A stretch of DNA of 64,000 bases from Xanthomonas sp. SI (GCF_014236855.1 NZ_CP051261.1:2914001-2978000), one strand, 5' to 3'. Counted from the first letter of the stretch, positions 18,344 to 27,547 are shown. A program made the numbers and translations. Notes: generated by a model not told the origin, from the letters alone.

Positions 18344-19468
18344 ATGCACGTCGTCCAGATCAATTTCGTCCGCACGCCGCCGGGACTGGCGCCGGCGCAG
18401 GTGTTCGCGCACTGGCCGTCGCTGGCCGACATCTCCGAAGCGGTGGCCAGTGCCGGCACCCGGGTGTCGGTGATCCAGGCCGCCGACGCATCGGAGCAGT
18501 TGCTGCGCAACGGCGTGGAATATCACTTCACCGATCCGGGCGATGCCGGCACCAGCAGCCGTGCGCGGCGCATCGCCGGCATCGTGCACGCGATCGGCGC
18601 CGACGTGGTCCACGTGCACGGCCTGGAGTTCGCGCGCGAGGCCTGCGCGATGGCGCGGCAGTTGCCGCAGGTGCCGATCCTGCTGCAGGACCATGCCAAT
18701 CGCCCGCCGCGCTGGTGGCGCCGCTCGCAGTGGCGGCAGTGGTACGCGGCCGCGGCGGGCATCGCCTTCACCTCGCTCGATCTGGCGCGCTCGTTCGTGC
18801 ATGCCGGGCTGTTCGCACCGTCCACCCGGCTGTTTGCGATTCCGGAATCCAGCTGCCGCTTCACCCCCGGCGATCGTGACCAGGCGCGGCGCGAGAGCGG
18901 CCTGCATGGCGCGCCCTGCGTGCTGTGGGTCGGACACCTGAGCGCCGGCAAGGATCCGTTGACCGTGCTCGAAGGCGTGGCCCGCGCCGCCGCGCGGTTG
19001 CCCGGACTGCAGCTGTTCTGCGCGTACGGCAGCGCGCCGTTGCTGGAGGTGGTCCAGCAACGCGTGCAGCAGGATCCGCGTCTGCGCGGGCGCGTACATC
19101 TGCTGGGCAAGGTCGACCATGCGCAGGTGCAGACGCTGATGCGCGCGGCGGATCTGTTCGTGTCGGGCAGCCTGGCCGAAAGCTGCGGCTACGCGGCGCT
19201 GGAAGCCTTCGCCTGCGGCACGCTGCCGGTGCTGACCGACATCCCGTCGTTCCGCGCGCTCACCGATTGCGGCCGCGTCGGCGAACTGTGGCCGTGCGGC
19301 GATGCCGGCCTGCTCGCCGAGGCGCTGGTGCATGCCGCCGCCGAACGGCCGACGCCAGAGCAGATCCGCGCGCATTTCGATGCGCAGCTGTCGTTCGCGG
19401 CGGTGGGCCGGCGTTGGTCGCGCGCCTATGCGCAACTGCTGGAGCAAGCCGCGCGGAGCGAGGCATGA
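18344..19468 (+). CDS. GT4 family glycosyltransferase
   Basis: The 374-residue enzyme has the GT-B fold of family 4. It has an N-terminal acceptor domain (MHVVQINFVRTPPGLAPAQ, then DVVHVHGLEF), the inter-domain donor-binding region CVLWVGHLSAGKDPLTVLEG, and the C-terminal E-x7-E-like region SLAESCGYAALEAFACGTLPVL. It transfers a sugar from a nucleotide donor to the growing repeat unit or to the radical-SAM-modified product. The start is 26 bp after the radical SAM stop with a GCGGAAAC site, and its end overlaps the next GT4 gene (ATGA). Confidence 0.92.
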   Translation: MHVVQINFVRTPPGLAPAQVFAHWPSLADISEAVASAGTRVSVIQAADASEQLLRNGVEYHFTDPGDAGTSSRARRIAGIVHAIGADVVHVHGLEFAREACAMARQLPQVPILLQDHANRPPRWWRRSQWRQWYAAAAGIAFTSLDLARSFVHAGLFAPSTRLFAIPESSCRFTPGDRDQARRESGLHGAPCVLWVGHLSAGKDPLTVLEGVARAAARLPGLQLFCAYGSAPLLEVVQQRVQQDPRLRGRVHLLGKVDHAQVQTLMRAADLFVSGSLAESCGYAALEAFACGTLPVLTDIPSFRALTDCGRVGELWPCGDAGLLAEALVHAAAERPTPEQIRAHFDAQLSFAAVGRRWSRAYAQLLEQAARSEA

Positions 19469-20571
19469 AGCTGGCACTGGTGGTGCCCGGCGGGGTGGAC
19501 CGCAGCGGCGAGTACCGGGTGATCCCGGTGCTGCTGACCCTGATCGAACGCCTGGCGCGCAGCCACGAGCTGCATGTGTTCGTGCTGCACCAGGAGCCCG
19601 CGCCGGCATGCTGGGAGTTGCTCGGCGCGCGCATCCACAACATCGGAGATGGCCGCACCCGTCTGCGTGCGCTCGCCGCGATCCGCGCCGAGCATCGCCT
19701 GGCGCCGTTCGACCTGGTGCAATCGATCTTCTCCGGCCACTGCAGCCTGGTCGCGGTGGCCGCCGCGCGCTTGCTGCGGCGGCCGAGCCTGGTGCACATC
19801 GCCGGCGGCGAACTGGTCGCGCTGCATTCCATCGGCTACGGCGGACGGCGCAAATGGCAGGGCCGGCTGCGCGAGGCGCTGGTGCTGCGGCTGGCGGACG
19901 CGGTCACCGCGGCCAGCGCGCCGATCGTCGATGCCCTGCAGGCGCTTGGCATCGCCGCCGAACGCGTGCCGCTGGGCGTGGACCTGCGCGCCTGGCCGCA
20001 GCGCGAGCCGCGCCGCCGCGATGGCGGCACCGCGCAGCTGCTGCACGTGGCCAGCCTCAACCGGGTCAAGGACCAGCCGACGCTGCTGCGCGCACTGGCG
20101 GCGCTGGCGCGGGCCGGGGTCGCGTTCCGCATCGACATCGTCGGCGTGGACACGCTCGACGGCGAGATGCAGCGCCTGGTCGCGCAGCTCGGGCTGGCGC
20201 AGCAAGTGCGCTTCCTCGGTTTCAAGACCCAGCGCGAGCTGCGCCCGCTGGTGGAGGCCGCCGATCTGCTGGTGCTGTCGTCGCTGCACGAAGCCGGGCC
20301 GATGGTACTGCTGGAAGCGGCGGTGGCCGGCGTGCCCACCGTCGGCACCGGGGTAGGGCACCTGCTGGAATGGGCGCCGTCGGCTGCGCTGGCGGTGCCG
20401 ACCGGCGACTGGGCGGGCCTGGCCGAAGCCTTGCGCCAGGTCCTGGCCGACGACGAACTGCGCCTGCGCCTGGCCTGGTCCGCGCAATGCCGCGCGGTGC
20501 GCGAAGACGCCGAACACACCGTGCGCAGCTTCGGTGCGATCTACCGCCGGCTGTGCCCGGCGCGCGCGTGA
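19465..20571 (+). CDS. GT4 family glycosyltransferase
   Basis: The 368-residue GT-B enzyme has the donor-site pattern LLHVASLNRVKDQPTLLRAL, the strand VRFLGFKTQRELRPLVEAADLLV and the E-x7-E region LHEAGPMVLLEAAVAGVPTVGT. It overlaps the preceding GT4 gene by 4 bp and is the last gene of the 15-kb plus-strand polysaccharide locus. Transcription probably ends at or near the inverted repeat 15 bp downstream. Acceptor and donor are unknown. Confidence 0.93.
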   Translation: MKLALVVPGGVDRSGEYRVIPVLLTLIERLARSHELHVFVLHQEPAPACWELLGARIHNIGDGRTRLRALAAIRAEHRLAPFDLVQSIFSGHCSLVAVAAARLLRRPSLVHIAGGELVALHSIGYGGRRKWQGRLREALVLRLADAVTAASAPIVDALQALGIAAERVPLGVDLRAWPQREPRRRDGGTAQLLHVASLNRVKDQPTLLRALAALARAGVAFRIDIVGVDTLDGEMQRLVAQLGLAQQVRFLGFKTQRELRPLVEAADLLVLSSLHEAGPMVLLEAAVAGVPTVGTGVGHLLEWAPSAALAVPTGDWAGLAEALRQVLADDELRLRLAWSAQCRAVREDAEHTVRSFGAIYRRLCPARA

Positions 20572-20585
20572 ACATACGTTTTCCC

Positions 20586-20652
20586 TGTAGGAGCGGCTTC
20601 AGCCGCGACAGCTCTTCCGGCAATGCCTATCGCGGCTGAAGCCGCTCCTACA
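20586..20652. repeat. REP-like inverted repeat between convergent genes
   Basis: Two 23-bp arms, at 20586-20608 and 20630-20652, are exact inverted copies (core GTAGGAGCGGCTTCAGCC) separated by 21 bp. This is the dispersed repeat family common in Xanthomonas, Stenotrophomonas and Pseudomonas genomes. It lies between the converging GT4 gene (plus) and nucleotidyltransferase gene (minus), so it could fold in either transcript as a terminator-like or RNA-stabilising hairpin. No T-run follows, so classical rho-independent termination is not shown. Confidence 0.9.
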
Positions 20653-20666
20653 GAGAGCTACATAAC

Positions 20667-21959
20667 TCAACGCGGCGCCGCATACCCCTGCAAGGCACTG
20701 CGCACCGCATACAGCGTATCCATGCGCGGTACCGGCCGCAGCAGGCGCAGCAGCACGCGCCGCCGCTGCGGCAGGGCGACCCAGGATTGGCCCTGCAGCC
20801 ACAGCTGGGTGCGGATCATGTCGGCGCGCTCCTGCTTGCTTTCCTGCGAAGGCTGCAGCCGCTGCCGCAGATAGCGCAGCACCTCGCCGGGCGAGCGCGC
20901 CCATTCGATCCCGGGCAGCGCCGGCAGCCACAGCTGCGAGCACGAGACGCGGGTCAAATCCAGCCGCCGCGAGACCAGCCGCAGCAGCGGCGGGCACTGC
21001 GCGCGCAACTGCGCCAGCACCGGCTTCGGAATCGCCGTGCGGTAATAGCGCAGCACCAGCTGCAACGGCGGCAGCGCCCACCACGGCGCGCCATCGGCGT
21101 CATCGCACAGCACCCGCCAGTCCTTGCCGCTCATCCGCGTGGCCAGCAGCGAGATATCGTGCAGATGCATCAAGCGCAGGCTGCGGCTGCAGATGCCGCC
21201 GGCCGCGTGCAGCAGCAGATGGCTCATCAGCGCGCCATTGGACGGGTAGGGGTTCAGCCCCGGGCGGCTGTCGCGCGGGAAGATGCGCTCGCTGATATCG
21301 ACCGTGGCCAGCGGCAACCGCTCCTGGATGCGCAGGTGCAGCTCGATGTTGATCGGCGTGTCGCGATGCTCGCCCAGGCTGGCGACGGGTTGCGCCTGCG
21401 CCGGGCGGAAGGTCTGGTGCTTCCACTGCGCGAACTCGGCCACATAGCCGAGCTCTTCCAGCAACGCACCCACCTGCGCCGCATCTTCGGCGCGTACCAG
21501 CAGGTCGATGTCGGCCATCGGCCGGTCGCCAGGCAGGTACAGGCCTTGTGCGTGCAAGGCCGCGCCCTTCAGCGGCACGATCGCCACGCCGGCGGCCTGC
21601 GCCAGCGTATCGATCCGCTCCAGCAGCGCGGCGATGCGCCGGTAGCGGTGGGCGACGTGCTCGCGCTGCTCGGCCAGGAACGCGCTCCAGTCGCGATCAG
21701 GCCACACCGACAGCCGGCTCAGCAACGGCCCGATGCCGTGCGCGGCGGTCGCCGCCGCGGCCAGCTGCCATTGCAGCCGGTTCCACTGCGGCATCGGGTT
21801 GCCCGGCCGCGCCAGCTCGTGCGCCAGGGTTTCGGTCGCCAGCCGCAAGCCGCGGCCGACCTGCTTCAACGCAGGCTGCGTCGCGCGCTCGGCAAATGAA
21901 TCGATGAAGGGATCGGCGGAGGAGGGCGCATGCGCTTGCGGCGGCGCGTGCGCGCTCAT
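20667..21959 (-). CDS. Nucleotidyltransferase-fold protein (NTP_transf_5-like)
   Basis: The 430-residue protein has the nucleotidyltransferase core of the uncharacterised PF14907-type family. It has a helix-strand AGVAIVPLKGAALHAQGLY followed by DRPMADIDLLV, where the D-x-D pair is the probable metal site, and then the strand INIELHLRI. The C-terminal half is helical with no known domain. Relatives occur beside HPr-kinase-like proteins in peptide-modification and exopolysaccharide/exosortase loci, and the same pairing is seen here. The reaction is unproven; AMP transfer is possible. Its start overlaps the radical SAM stop by 4 bp. Confidence 0.82.
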   Translation of the reverse strand: MSAHAPPQAHAPSSADPFIDSFAERATQPALKQVGRGLRLATETLAHELARPGNPMPQWNRLQWQLAAAATAAHGIGPLLSRLSVWPDRDWSAFLAEQREHVAHRYRRIAALLERIDTLAQAAGVAIVPLKGAALHAQGLYLPGDRPMADIDLLVRAEDAAQVGALLEELGYVAEFAQWKHQTFRPAQAQPVASLGEHRDTPINIELHLRIQERLPLATVDISERIFPRDSRPGLNPYPSNGALMSHLLLHAAGGICSRSLRLMHLHDISLLATRMSGKDWRVLCDDADGAPWWALPPLQLVLRYYRTAIPKPVLAQLRAQCPPLLRLVSRRLDLTRVSCSQLWLPALPGIEWARSPGEVLRYLRQRLQPSQESKQERADMIRTQLWLQGQSWVALPQRRRVLLRLLRPVPRMDTLYAVRSALQGYAAPR

Positions 21960-23452
21960 TGGCGTTGCGCCAGCGGGATGCGGCGGTCGGAGGCGATGGC
22001 TGCGGCCGGCAGGGCGGCGTCGGTCCGGTGCTGGCCTTCGCTGGCGATCAATGCGTCCCACTGTGCATCCAGTGCCGCCCAGTCCTGCGCATAGTCCTGC
22101 GGCGGCCGCGTGGCTTCGGTGCGCTGCAGGTCCACCTGCCGGTGCAGCAGATCGCGCACCCGCCGGTAGAACTCCGAGTCGTAGGCGCCATGGAACATCA
22201 TCGCCAGATCGTCGCTGTCCTGCCAATGGGTCTTGCGGCCGAGCTGGTTCTTCACCTGCTGGTAGAACTTGGTGCCGGGCAGCGGATACGACACGCTGAC
22301 GCCGATGTCGTCCGGGCGCGCCGTCGCCACCAGCGCACGGGTGGCCAGGATGTCGTCCAGTTGCTCGTCCAGGTAGCCGAGCTGCAGGAAGAAACCGACG
22401 CGGATGCCGTGCGCGCCCAGACGCTGGCGCGCGGCGATCACGTCCTCCACCGCGGTGCCCTTGGTCATCTTGTCGAGGATGCGCTGGCTGCCGCTTTCCG
22501 CGCCGATCCACGCCTCGGCGCAGCCGGCGCGGGCCAGCGCGGCGGCCATGCGTTCGCTGCCGAGATCGGCGCGGGTCTGGATGGTGAACGGAATCGAGCC
22601 ATCGGCCGCGGCCAGCACCGCGGCGAATTCTTCCACCCATTCGATGTGGAAGCCGAAGATGTCGTCGGCCATCCAGATATGGTCGGGGGCGAAGGCGCGC
22701 TTGAGGTGGATCATTTCCGCGGCCACTTCCGGCGCGCTGCGGCGCTTGTAGTGGTTGCCCCAGATCGGCTTGGCGCACCAGTTGCAGCGGAACGGGCAAC
22801 CGCGCGAGGCGGCCATGTTCAGGCTGAAGTAGCCATGCCGCTGCAGCCACAGGCGCCGGTAGCGTTCGATATCGACCAGGTCCCAGGCGGCCAGGCCGGA
22901 CAGGCGCGGATCCGGTGGCCGCGCGCCGATCTGCGCACGCTTGAGCTGCGGCAGCGCGGCGGTGGCGACATCGGCCACGTCCGCCACCCAGGCCGCGGCA
23001 TCGATGTCGGGCGTTTGCTGCAGCCGCTCGACCAGTTCCAGCAGCGGCGCGATGCCTTCGCCGATCAGCACCGCGTGCGCGCCGGCGGCCAGGAACGCTT
23101 CGGGATGGTCCGACGCGTCGGAGCCGGCCACGATCACCCGGCTACCACCGGCACGCGCCTCGGCGATCATCCGGCAGGCGGCCTCGCGCATCCGGCTAAG
23201 GCACATCTTGGTCAGGAAATTGAAGTTGTCCTCGTAGAACACCACCAGGTCCGGCTGCGCGGCGCGCAGCGAGCCCTGGTAGTCCTCCACGCCGTCGGCC
23301 AGCATCGCGTCGAACAGCGTCACCTCGTGCCCATGCCGGCGCAGCAGCGTGGCCACCTGCAGCGTGGCCAGCGGCGGATACGGCTTGCCGCGCTCCCATT
23401 GCTTGGGATCGTAGCGCAGGAAATAGGAGTGGCTGACCTGGATCTTTGGCAT
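21956..23452 (-). CDS. B12-binding-domain radical SAM protein (second copy)
   Basis: The 498-residue protein has an N-terminal B12-binding-like fold (residues 25-150; VTLFDAMLADG, VIVAGSDASDHPEAFLAAGA). A radical SAM barrel follows with the cluster motif CPFRCNWC (Cys 219, 223, 226) and SAM-site segments IWMADDIFGF and WIGAESGS. The opening MPKIQVSHSYFLRYDPKQWERGKPYPPL is typical of a subgroup often annotated as tRNA/lipid-modifying-like radical SAM. Start at ATG 23452 is set by this family opening. It heads a two-gene minus-strand unit with the nucleotidyltransferase and is divergent from the HPr-kinase-like gene; the 200 bp between them must hold both promoters, though no clear elements were seen. 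Confidence 0.9.
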   Translation of the reverse strand: MPKIQVSHSYFLRYDPKQWERGKPYPPLATLQVATLLRRHGHEVTLFDAMLADGVEDYQGSLRAAQPDLVVFYEDNFNFLTKMCLSRMREAACRMIAEARAGGSRVIVAGSDASDHPEAFLAAGAHAVLIGEGIAPLLELVERLQQTPDIDAAAWVADVADVATAALPQLKRAQIGARPPDPRLSGLAAWDLVDIERYRRLWLQRHGYFSLNMAASRGCPFRCNWCAKPIWGNHYKRRSAPEVAAEMIHLKRAFAPDHIWMADDIFGFHIEWVEEFAAVLAAADGSIPFTIQTRADLGSERMAAALARAGCAEAWIGAESGSQRILDKMTKGTAVEDVIAARQRLGAHGIRVGFFLQLGYLDEQLDDILATRALVATARPDDIGVSVSYPLPGTKFYQQVKNQLGRKTHWQDSDDLAMMFHGAYDSEFYRRVRDLLHRQVDLQRTEATRPPQDYAQDWAALDAQWDALIASEGQHRTDAALPAAAIASDRRIPLAQRQ

Positions 23453-23652
23453 CGGCGGAAGGGTCTCGTTCGGCGCCGGCGACAGATGCCGCGGCGCATG
23501 CAGCAGTGGCCGCGCACAGGTGGCCGTGCCGTAAGTGCCGCTGGCGGCGTCTTTGGTTGTGCGCGCTGTGCAGGCACGTCGGCGCGCGACCCGCGCAACC
23601 TTTGCTGCCGCTGCACGCACTCACGCGCATCGACCCCACGGACCCATCCCCG

Positions 23653-24711
23653 ATGCAGCTCTCGACCGTGCGCACGCAACGCTGGGAGCCTGTGGCCGGC
23701 ACTGCCGCAACCCAGGCTGGGGTTGCCGCCGATCCGTTTCACGACCGGCTGCGGCGCGACCACGTCCTCAGCAAGCAACTGCTGGGTGGCCGCTTCCGCT
23801 TCGAAAGCAATAGCGAGGCCTTGCTGCAGTTGGTCGAAGCGGCGTTCGGCGGCGTACCGCCGCACCAGCTGCCGGAGGCAGCCGACTTCCATATCGAGCT
23901 GAACCTGGTCGCGCGCCACGACGCACCCTATGTGTTCGCGCTGCAGCCGCCGCCGGTGCAGACCCATTCCGGCGCGGGCGCGCTGTGCGGGGTCATCGAC
24001 GCCGACAACTACATGGTGCTGATGCCGGACCAGGGCAGGGCGCTGCTGGTGGTGTCGCAAGACATGCTCGCCCATCCCTACCATGTGCGCTACGAACTGA
24101 TCGAGTTCGCGGTGTTCGTGCTGGCGGCGCGCGCGATGCGCCTGGTGCCGCTGCACGGCGCCTGTGTCGGCGCTGGCGGGCGCGGTGTGTTGCTGCTCGG
24201 CGCCAGCGGTGCGGGCAAGTCCACGCTGGCCCTGCACAGCATGCTGCGCGGGCTGGAGTTCCTAGCCGAGGACGCGTTGTTCGTCGAGCCGCAGCGCATG
24301 CTCGCCACCGGCATCGGCAACTTCCTGCACCTGCGGCCGGATCTGCTGCGGCTGGTCGACGAGCAGACCCGCGCCTGGATCGCAGCCGCGCCGACGATCC
24401 GGCGCCGCAGCGGCGCGGTCAAGCACGAAGTCGATATCCGCAATGGTCGCGCATGCCTGGCGCCCGCGCCGTTGCAGCTTGCCGGTGCGGTGTTCGTCTC
24501 CAGCACGGTTGCCGCGGATCCGCAGCAGCTGTTGCGGCCCATCGCCGAACACGAGGTGCTCGAACGCCTGACCGCCGACCAGCCGTACGCCGCCGCGCAA
24601 CCGGGATGGTCGCTGTTCGCACGCCAGCTGCAAAGGCTGGGCGTGTACGAGCTGCAACGCGGCACGCATCCGGATGCTTCGGTCGACGCCGTGCTGCAGT
24701 TGCTGCGATGA
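23653..24711 (+). CDS. HPr-kinase-related protein (HprK-related kinase A-like)
   Basis: The 352-residue protein has a P-loop GASGAGKST at residues 183-191, with a preceding strand VPLHGACVGAGGRGVLLL and a following acidic strand GLEFLAEDALFV. This is the layout of the C-terminal kinase half of HPr kinase/phosphorylase. The N-terminal half is unlike HprK and probably binds another partner. True HPr partners (ptsH) are not nearby, so it should phosphorylate some other substrate, perhaps a peptide or protein made by this cluster. HprK-like kinases beside nucleotidyltransferases and ABC exporters are known in some lasso-peptide clusters; here no lasso synthetase is present. Its first ATG at 23653 fits the size of the family. 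Confidence 0.85.
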   Translation: MQLSTVRTQRWEPVAGTAATQAGVAADPFHDRLRRDHVLSKQLLGGRFRFESNSEALLQLVEAAFGGVPPHQLPEAADFHIELNLVARHDAPYVFALQPPPVQTHSGAGALCGVIDADNYMVLMPDQGRALLVVSQDMLAHPYHVRYELIEFAVFVLAARAMRLVPLHGACVGAGGRGVLLLGASGAGKSTLALHSMLRGLEFLAEDALFVEPQRMLATGIGNFLHLRPDLLRLVDEQTRAWIAAAPTIRRRSGAVKHEVDIRNGRACLAPAPLQLAGAVFVSSTVAADPQQLLRPIAEHEVLERLTADQPYAAAQPGWSLFARQLQRLGVYELQRGTHPDASVDAVLQLLR

Positions 24712-24730
24712 GTGCGGCGACGACGAGCGT

Positions 24731-24901
24731 ATGCCGGCCATGAGAACGGAGACGTCGCGGTGCCGCAAGGCGGTGGGCAAGCCTCCTGCACGCTACCTTT
24801 CGGATCGCATGAGAGGCGCGGAGCTTGCTTCCGTGCCCGGCGCGTCGCAGCGCGCCGTGCTGATCGGCGAACGGGCTACGTCCCCGGGCTGTCACCGATG
24901 A
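24731..24901 (+). CDS. Possible small peptide (56 aa) coupled to the ABC exporter
   Basis: An open frame of 56 residues begins MPAMRTETSRCRKAVGK and ends ATSPGCHR. Its TGA overlaps the ATG of the exporter gene (ATGA), the same junction style used throughout these loci. It lies exactly where a precursor peptide would be expected, between a kinase-like modifier and an exporter. Against it, there is no strong ribosome-binding site, no double-glycine leader, and the alternative reading that extends the exporter upstream in another frame cannot be excluded. Treat as a candidate only. Confidence 0.3.
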   Translation: MPAMRTETSRCRKAVGKPPARYLSDRMRGAELASVPGASQRAVLIGERATSPGCHR

Positions 24902-26610
24902 CCGCACGCACCACCGCGCCCGACCAAGCGCCGCCGCTGCTGCGCACCTTCATCGCCACCCTGGATCGTGGCGAGCGGATGCGCATCTGTCTCTACGTCG
25001 TGCTGTCGTTGGTCTGCGCGCTGGCCGGCGCCGTGGCCACGGTCGCCCTGGTGCCGCTGGTGCAACCCGGGCATGCACTGACCCTCGGCGGCCACGTGCT
25101 CGCATTGCCCGACGGGATCCTGGCCCAGGCGGCAATCTTCGTCGTCGCCAGCGCCGGTTTCGCCCTGCTGCGTTGGACCGGCGCACGGCTGGCCGCTGAC
25201 CTGGCCAGCGGCCATGCGGTGCGCCTGCGCCGCATGGTGCACGCGCGCCTGCTCGACGCGCCGCTGCCGGCGCTGGTCGACGCCAGCTCGGCGGAAATCG
25301 CCAACGTCCTCACCTACAACATCGAGATCATCGTCCAGGGCTTCAGCGCCTTGCTGCAGTTGCTGGTAGCCGCTATCACCGCCGGCGTCAGCCTGGGCAT
25401 CGCCTTTCTGGTGTCGCCCATCCTGGTGTTGGCGCTGCCGCCGCTGCTGGGCCTGGCCGTGCTCGCGTTCCGCATCTCCGGCCACGAACAGGCCCGGGTC
25501 AGCCGCCAGTACGTCGTCGACATGACCCGGCTGTTCTGGCTCAGCGAGGATTTCCCGCGGCGCCTGCGCCACGTGCGTTCGTTCGAACGCGAAGACCTGG
25601 AGAAAAGCGGTTACGACGCGATCTCCAGCCGGCTCAGCCATGGCTACTGGCGGCAACAGGCACTGGTCGCCTCGGGCCGACTGCTGCTCGAACTCAGCGC
25701 CGTCGCCGCCATCGCCGCGATCATGCTGCTGGCCGGCCTCTGGCACGGCATCGACCGCGGCGCGCTGATCACCGTAGGCCTATTGTTGGGGCGGTTGCTG
25801 CCATATCTGGTCTCGACCCGGCAGAGCTTCCAGCAACTGCGATCGGCAGCACCGGCGCTGGAGCTATGGCAACACTATGTGGGCCTGGGGACGGCGAGGG
25901 CGGTGCCGGCAACGCCGCGCGCGGCCGCGCCCATGCATGGCCCGCTGCGGATCCACCGGATCGGCCTGGCGCCGCCGCTGGCCGCGGTCGCGATCGGCGA
26001 ACTGATCCTGGCGCCCGGCAGCATGACCTTGATCTGCGGACACTCCGGTGCCGGCAAGAGCAGCCTGATGGACGTGCTCGCCGGCATGGTCGAACCGCGC
26101 GAGTTCGCCGCGCAATGCGATGGGCAAACGCTGGATTTCGCGGCGTACCGCGCCCTGGTCCGGCATGGCGCCTATGTCGGTCAGAGCGTGCGACCGTGGC
26201 AGCACACGGTACGCGACTGCCTCGCCTGGGCCGAGCCGGGCGCCAGCGAAGCGGCGATGTGGCAGGCGCTGCGCGACGTCAGCCTGGCCGCACGCCTGCA
26301 GGCTGGCGCGCAGGGCCTGGACACTACCTTGAACAGCGCCGCCGCCAAACTCTCCGGCGGCGAACTGCAGCGCTTGCTGCTGGCACAGGTGATCCTCAGG
26401 CAGCCGCGGATCGCCTTGCTCGACGAAGCCACCAGCGCACTCGACGCGGTCTCGGAGAAGCATGTGCTGTCGACGCTGCGGCAACGCCTGCCGCGCACCG
26501 CGCTGGTCGTCGTGTCGCACCGGACCAGCCTGTCGGCCGTGGCCGACCGCTGCCTGCACATGGCGCGCCCGGCATCGGCGCCGCTGCCGATGGCACAACA
26601 GCCGCTCTGA
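24898..26610 (+). CDS. ABC exporter, fused permease and ATPase
   Basis: The 570-residue protein has six N-terminal transmembrane helices (residues 30-330). An ATPase domain follows with Walker A GHSGAGKSS (381-389), a Q-loop in AYVGQSVRP, the signature LSGGELQR, Walker B IALLDEATS and the H-switch VVVSHRTS. This is a half-size exporter that would act as a homodimer. No N-terminal C39 protease domain is present, so any leader peptide would have to be cut by another enzyme. It follows the HPr-kinase-like gene, suggesting export of a modified small product, and the Q-loop/signature geometry fits peptide or lipid exporters. Confidence 0.93.
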   Translation: MTARTTAPDQAPPLLRTFIATLDRGERMRICLYVVLSLVCALAGAVATVALVPLVQPGHALTLGGHVLALPDGILAQAAIFVVASAGFALLRWTGARLAADLASGHAVRLRRMVHARLLDAPLPALVDASSAEIANVLTYNIEIIVQGFSALLQLLVAAITAGVSLGIAFLVSPILVLALPPLLGLAVLAFRISGHEQARVSRQYVVDMTRLFWLSEDFPRRLRHVRSFEREDLEKSGYDAISSRLSHGYWRQQALVASGRLLLELSAVAAIAAIMLLAGLWHGIDRGALITVGLLLGRLLPYLVSTRQSFQQLRSAAPALELWQHYVGLGTARAVPATPRAAAPMHGPLRIHRIGLAPPLAAVAIGELILAPGSMTLICGHSGAGKSSLMDVLAGMVEPREFAAQCDGQTLDFAAYRALVRHGAYVGQSVRPWQHTVRDCLAWAEPGASEAAMWQALRDVSLAARLQAGAQGLDTTLNSAAAKLSGGELQRLLLAQVILRQPRIALLDEATSALDAVSEKHVLSTLRQRLPRTALVVVSHRTSLSAVADRCLHMARPASAPLPMAQQPL

Positions 26611-26839
26611 CCTGCGCCGCATGCGGGCGCGATCCGCGCTGGCGCGCCGCGCTGCGAAAAGCGATGGCCCGTATTGCTGCATTGCACGGAACCGTCTACC
26701 GTCCATGGCCTCGACAGCATGCGCGCCTGCTGCTCGCCGGATCACCGCCCTACGCACCGCATCGCCCATCACAGGCGATGGCGCAAGGTAGGGGCAGGGC
26801 GGACACCTGGCCGCCAGGAGCGGCGTTCTGAACGACACG

Positions 26840-27547
26840 ATGACCAGCGGTGCCCGGGAACTGTTGAAATGGATCGCCTTGCTGCTGATGACCGGCGATC
26901 ACGTGGCGAAGGTGCTCGACGACGGCTACCTCCCGGTCGTGTCCGAACTCGGCCGTGTCGCGTTCCCGTTGTTCGCCCTGGTCATGGCCTACAACCTGGC
27001 CCAGCCTGGCGCCGACGTGCTCAAGTCCGTGCGCAGGCTGCTGCTGTGGGGAATCCTGGCCCAGCCGGCGTGTGGACTGGCGTTCGGCTACTGGGTGCCG
27101 TTCAACGTGCTGCTGAGCTTCGCCCTGGCGGCGGCGGCGATCTGGAGTATCCAGCAACGGCAGTGGACCTTGCTCGGCATGTGCGTCCTGGCGGCGCCGC
27201 CGCTGGTGGACTACAACTGGGCCGGACTGATTCTGGTGCTGGCAGCCTGGTGGGTGTTCCGTTTGCGCGCGGTGCCGCAGGCGCCACGCCAGGAAGCCAT
27301 GCGGCACGGCGTCCGCTACGTGGTCGAACACCGCTATGCGCGCATCGCCATACTCGTCGTGGCGTTCGGACCGCTGTGCTGGTGGAACGGCAACGGCTGG
27401 GCCTTGCTGGCATTGCCATTGATGGCGCTGCTGGTGAACCGCAATTTCCCCATTCCCCGGACGCGCTGGGCGTTCTATTTCTACTACGTGGGGCATCTGG
27501 CGCTGCTTGCGGTGCTGGCGCGAACGATGGCCGTACATGCCGCCTGA
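26840..27547 (+). CDS. TraX-like integral membrane protein
   Basis: The 235-residue protein has about eight hydrophobic helices. It opens LLKWIALLLMTGDHVAKVLDDGYLPVVSELGRVAFPLFALVMAYNLA, the signature of the TraX family; F-plasmid TraX N-acetylates pilin. No conjugation genes are near, so the chromosomal copy is probably an acyltransferase-3-like enzyme that modifies another exported product, perhaps of the HprK-like/ABC cluster just upstream. The 229 bp before it show no gene. An AGGAG site lies 20 bp upstream of the ATG, too far to be a good ribosome-binding site, so the start is a little uncertain. Confidence 0.85.
   Translation: MTSGARELLKWIALLLMTGDHVAKVLDDGYLPVVSELGRVAFPLFALVMAYNLAQPGADVLKSVRRLLLWGILAQPACGLAFGYWVPFNVLLSFALAAAAIWSIQQRQWTLLGMCVLAAPPLVDYNWAGLILVLAAWWVFRLRAVPQAPRQEAMRHGVRYVVEHRYARIAILVVAFGPLCWWNGNGWALLALPLMALLVNRNFPIPRTRWAFYFYYVGHLALLAVLARTMAVHAA

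Noticed and set aside
24712..24897. Upstream extension of the ABC exporter in its own frame
   Set aside because: Residues are Arg/Gly-rich without family similarity; the ATG at 24898 begins a normal exporter N-terminus.
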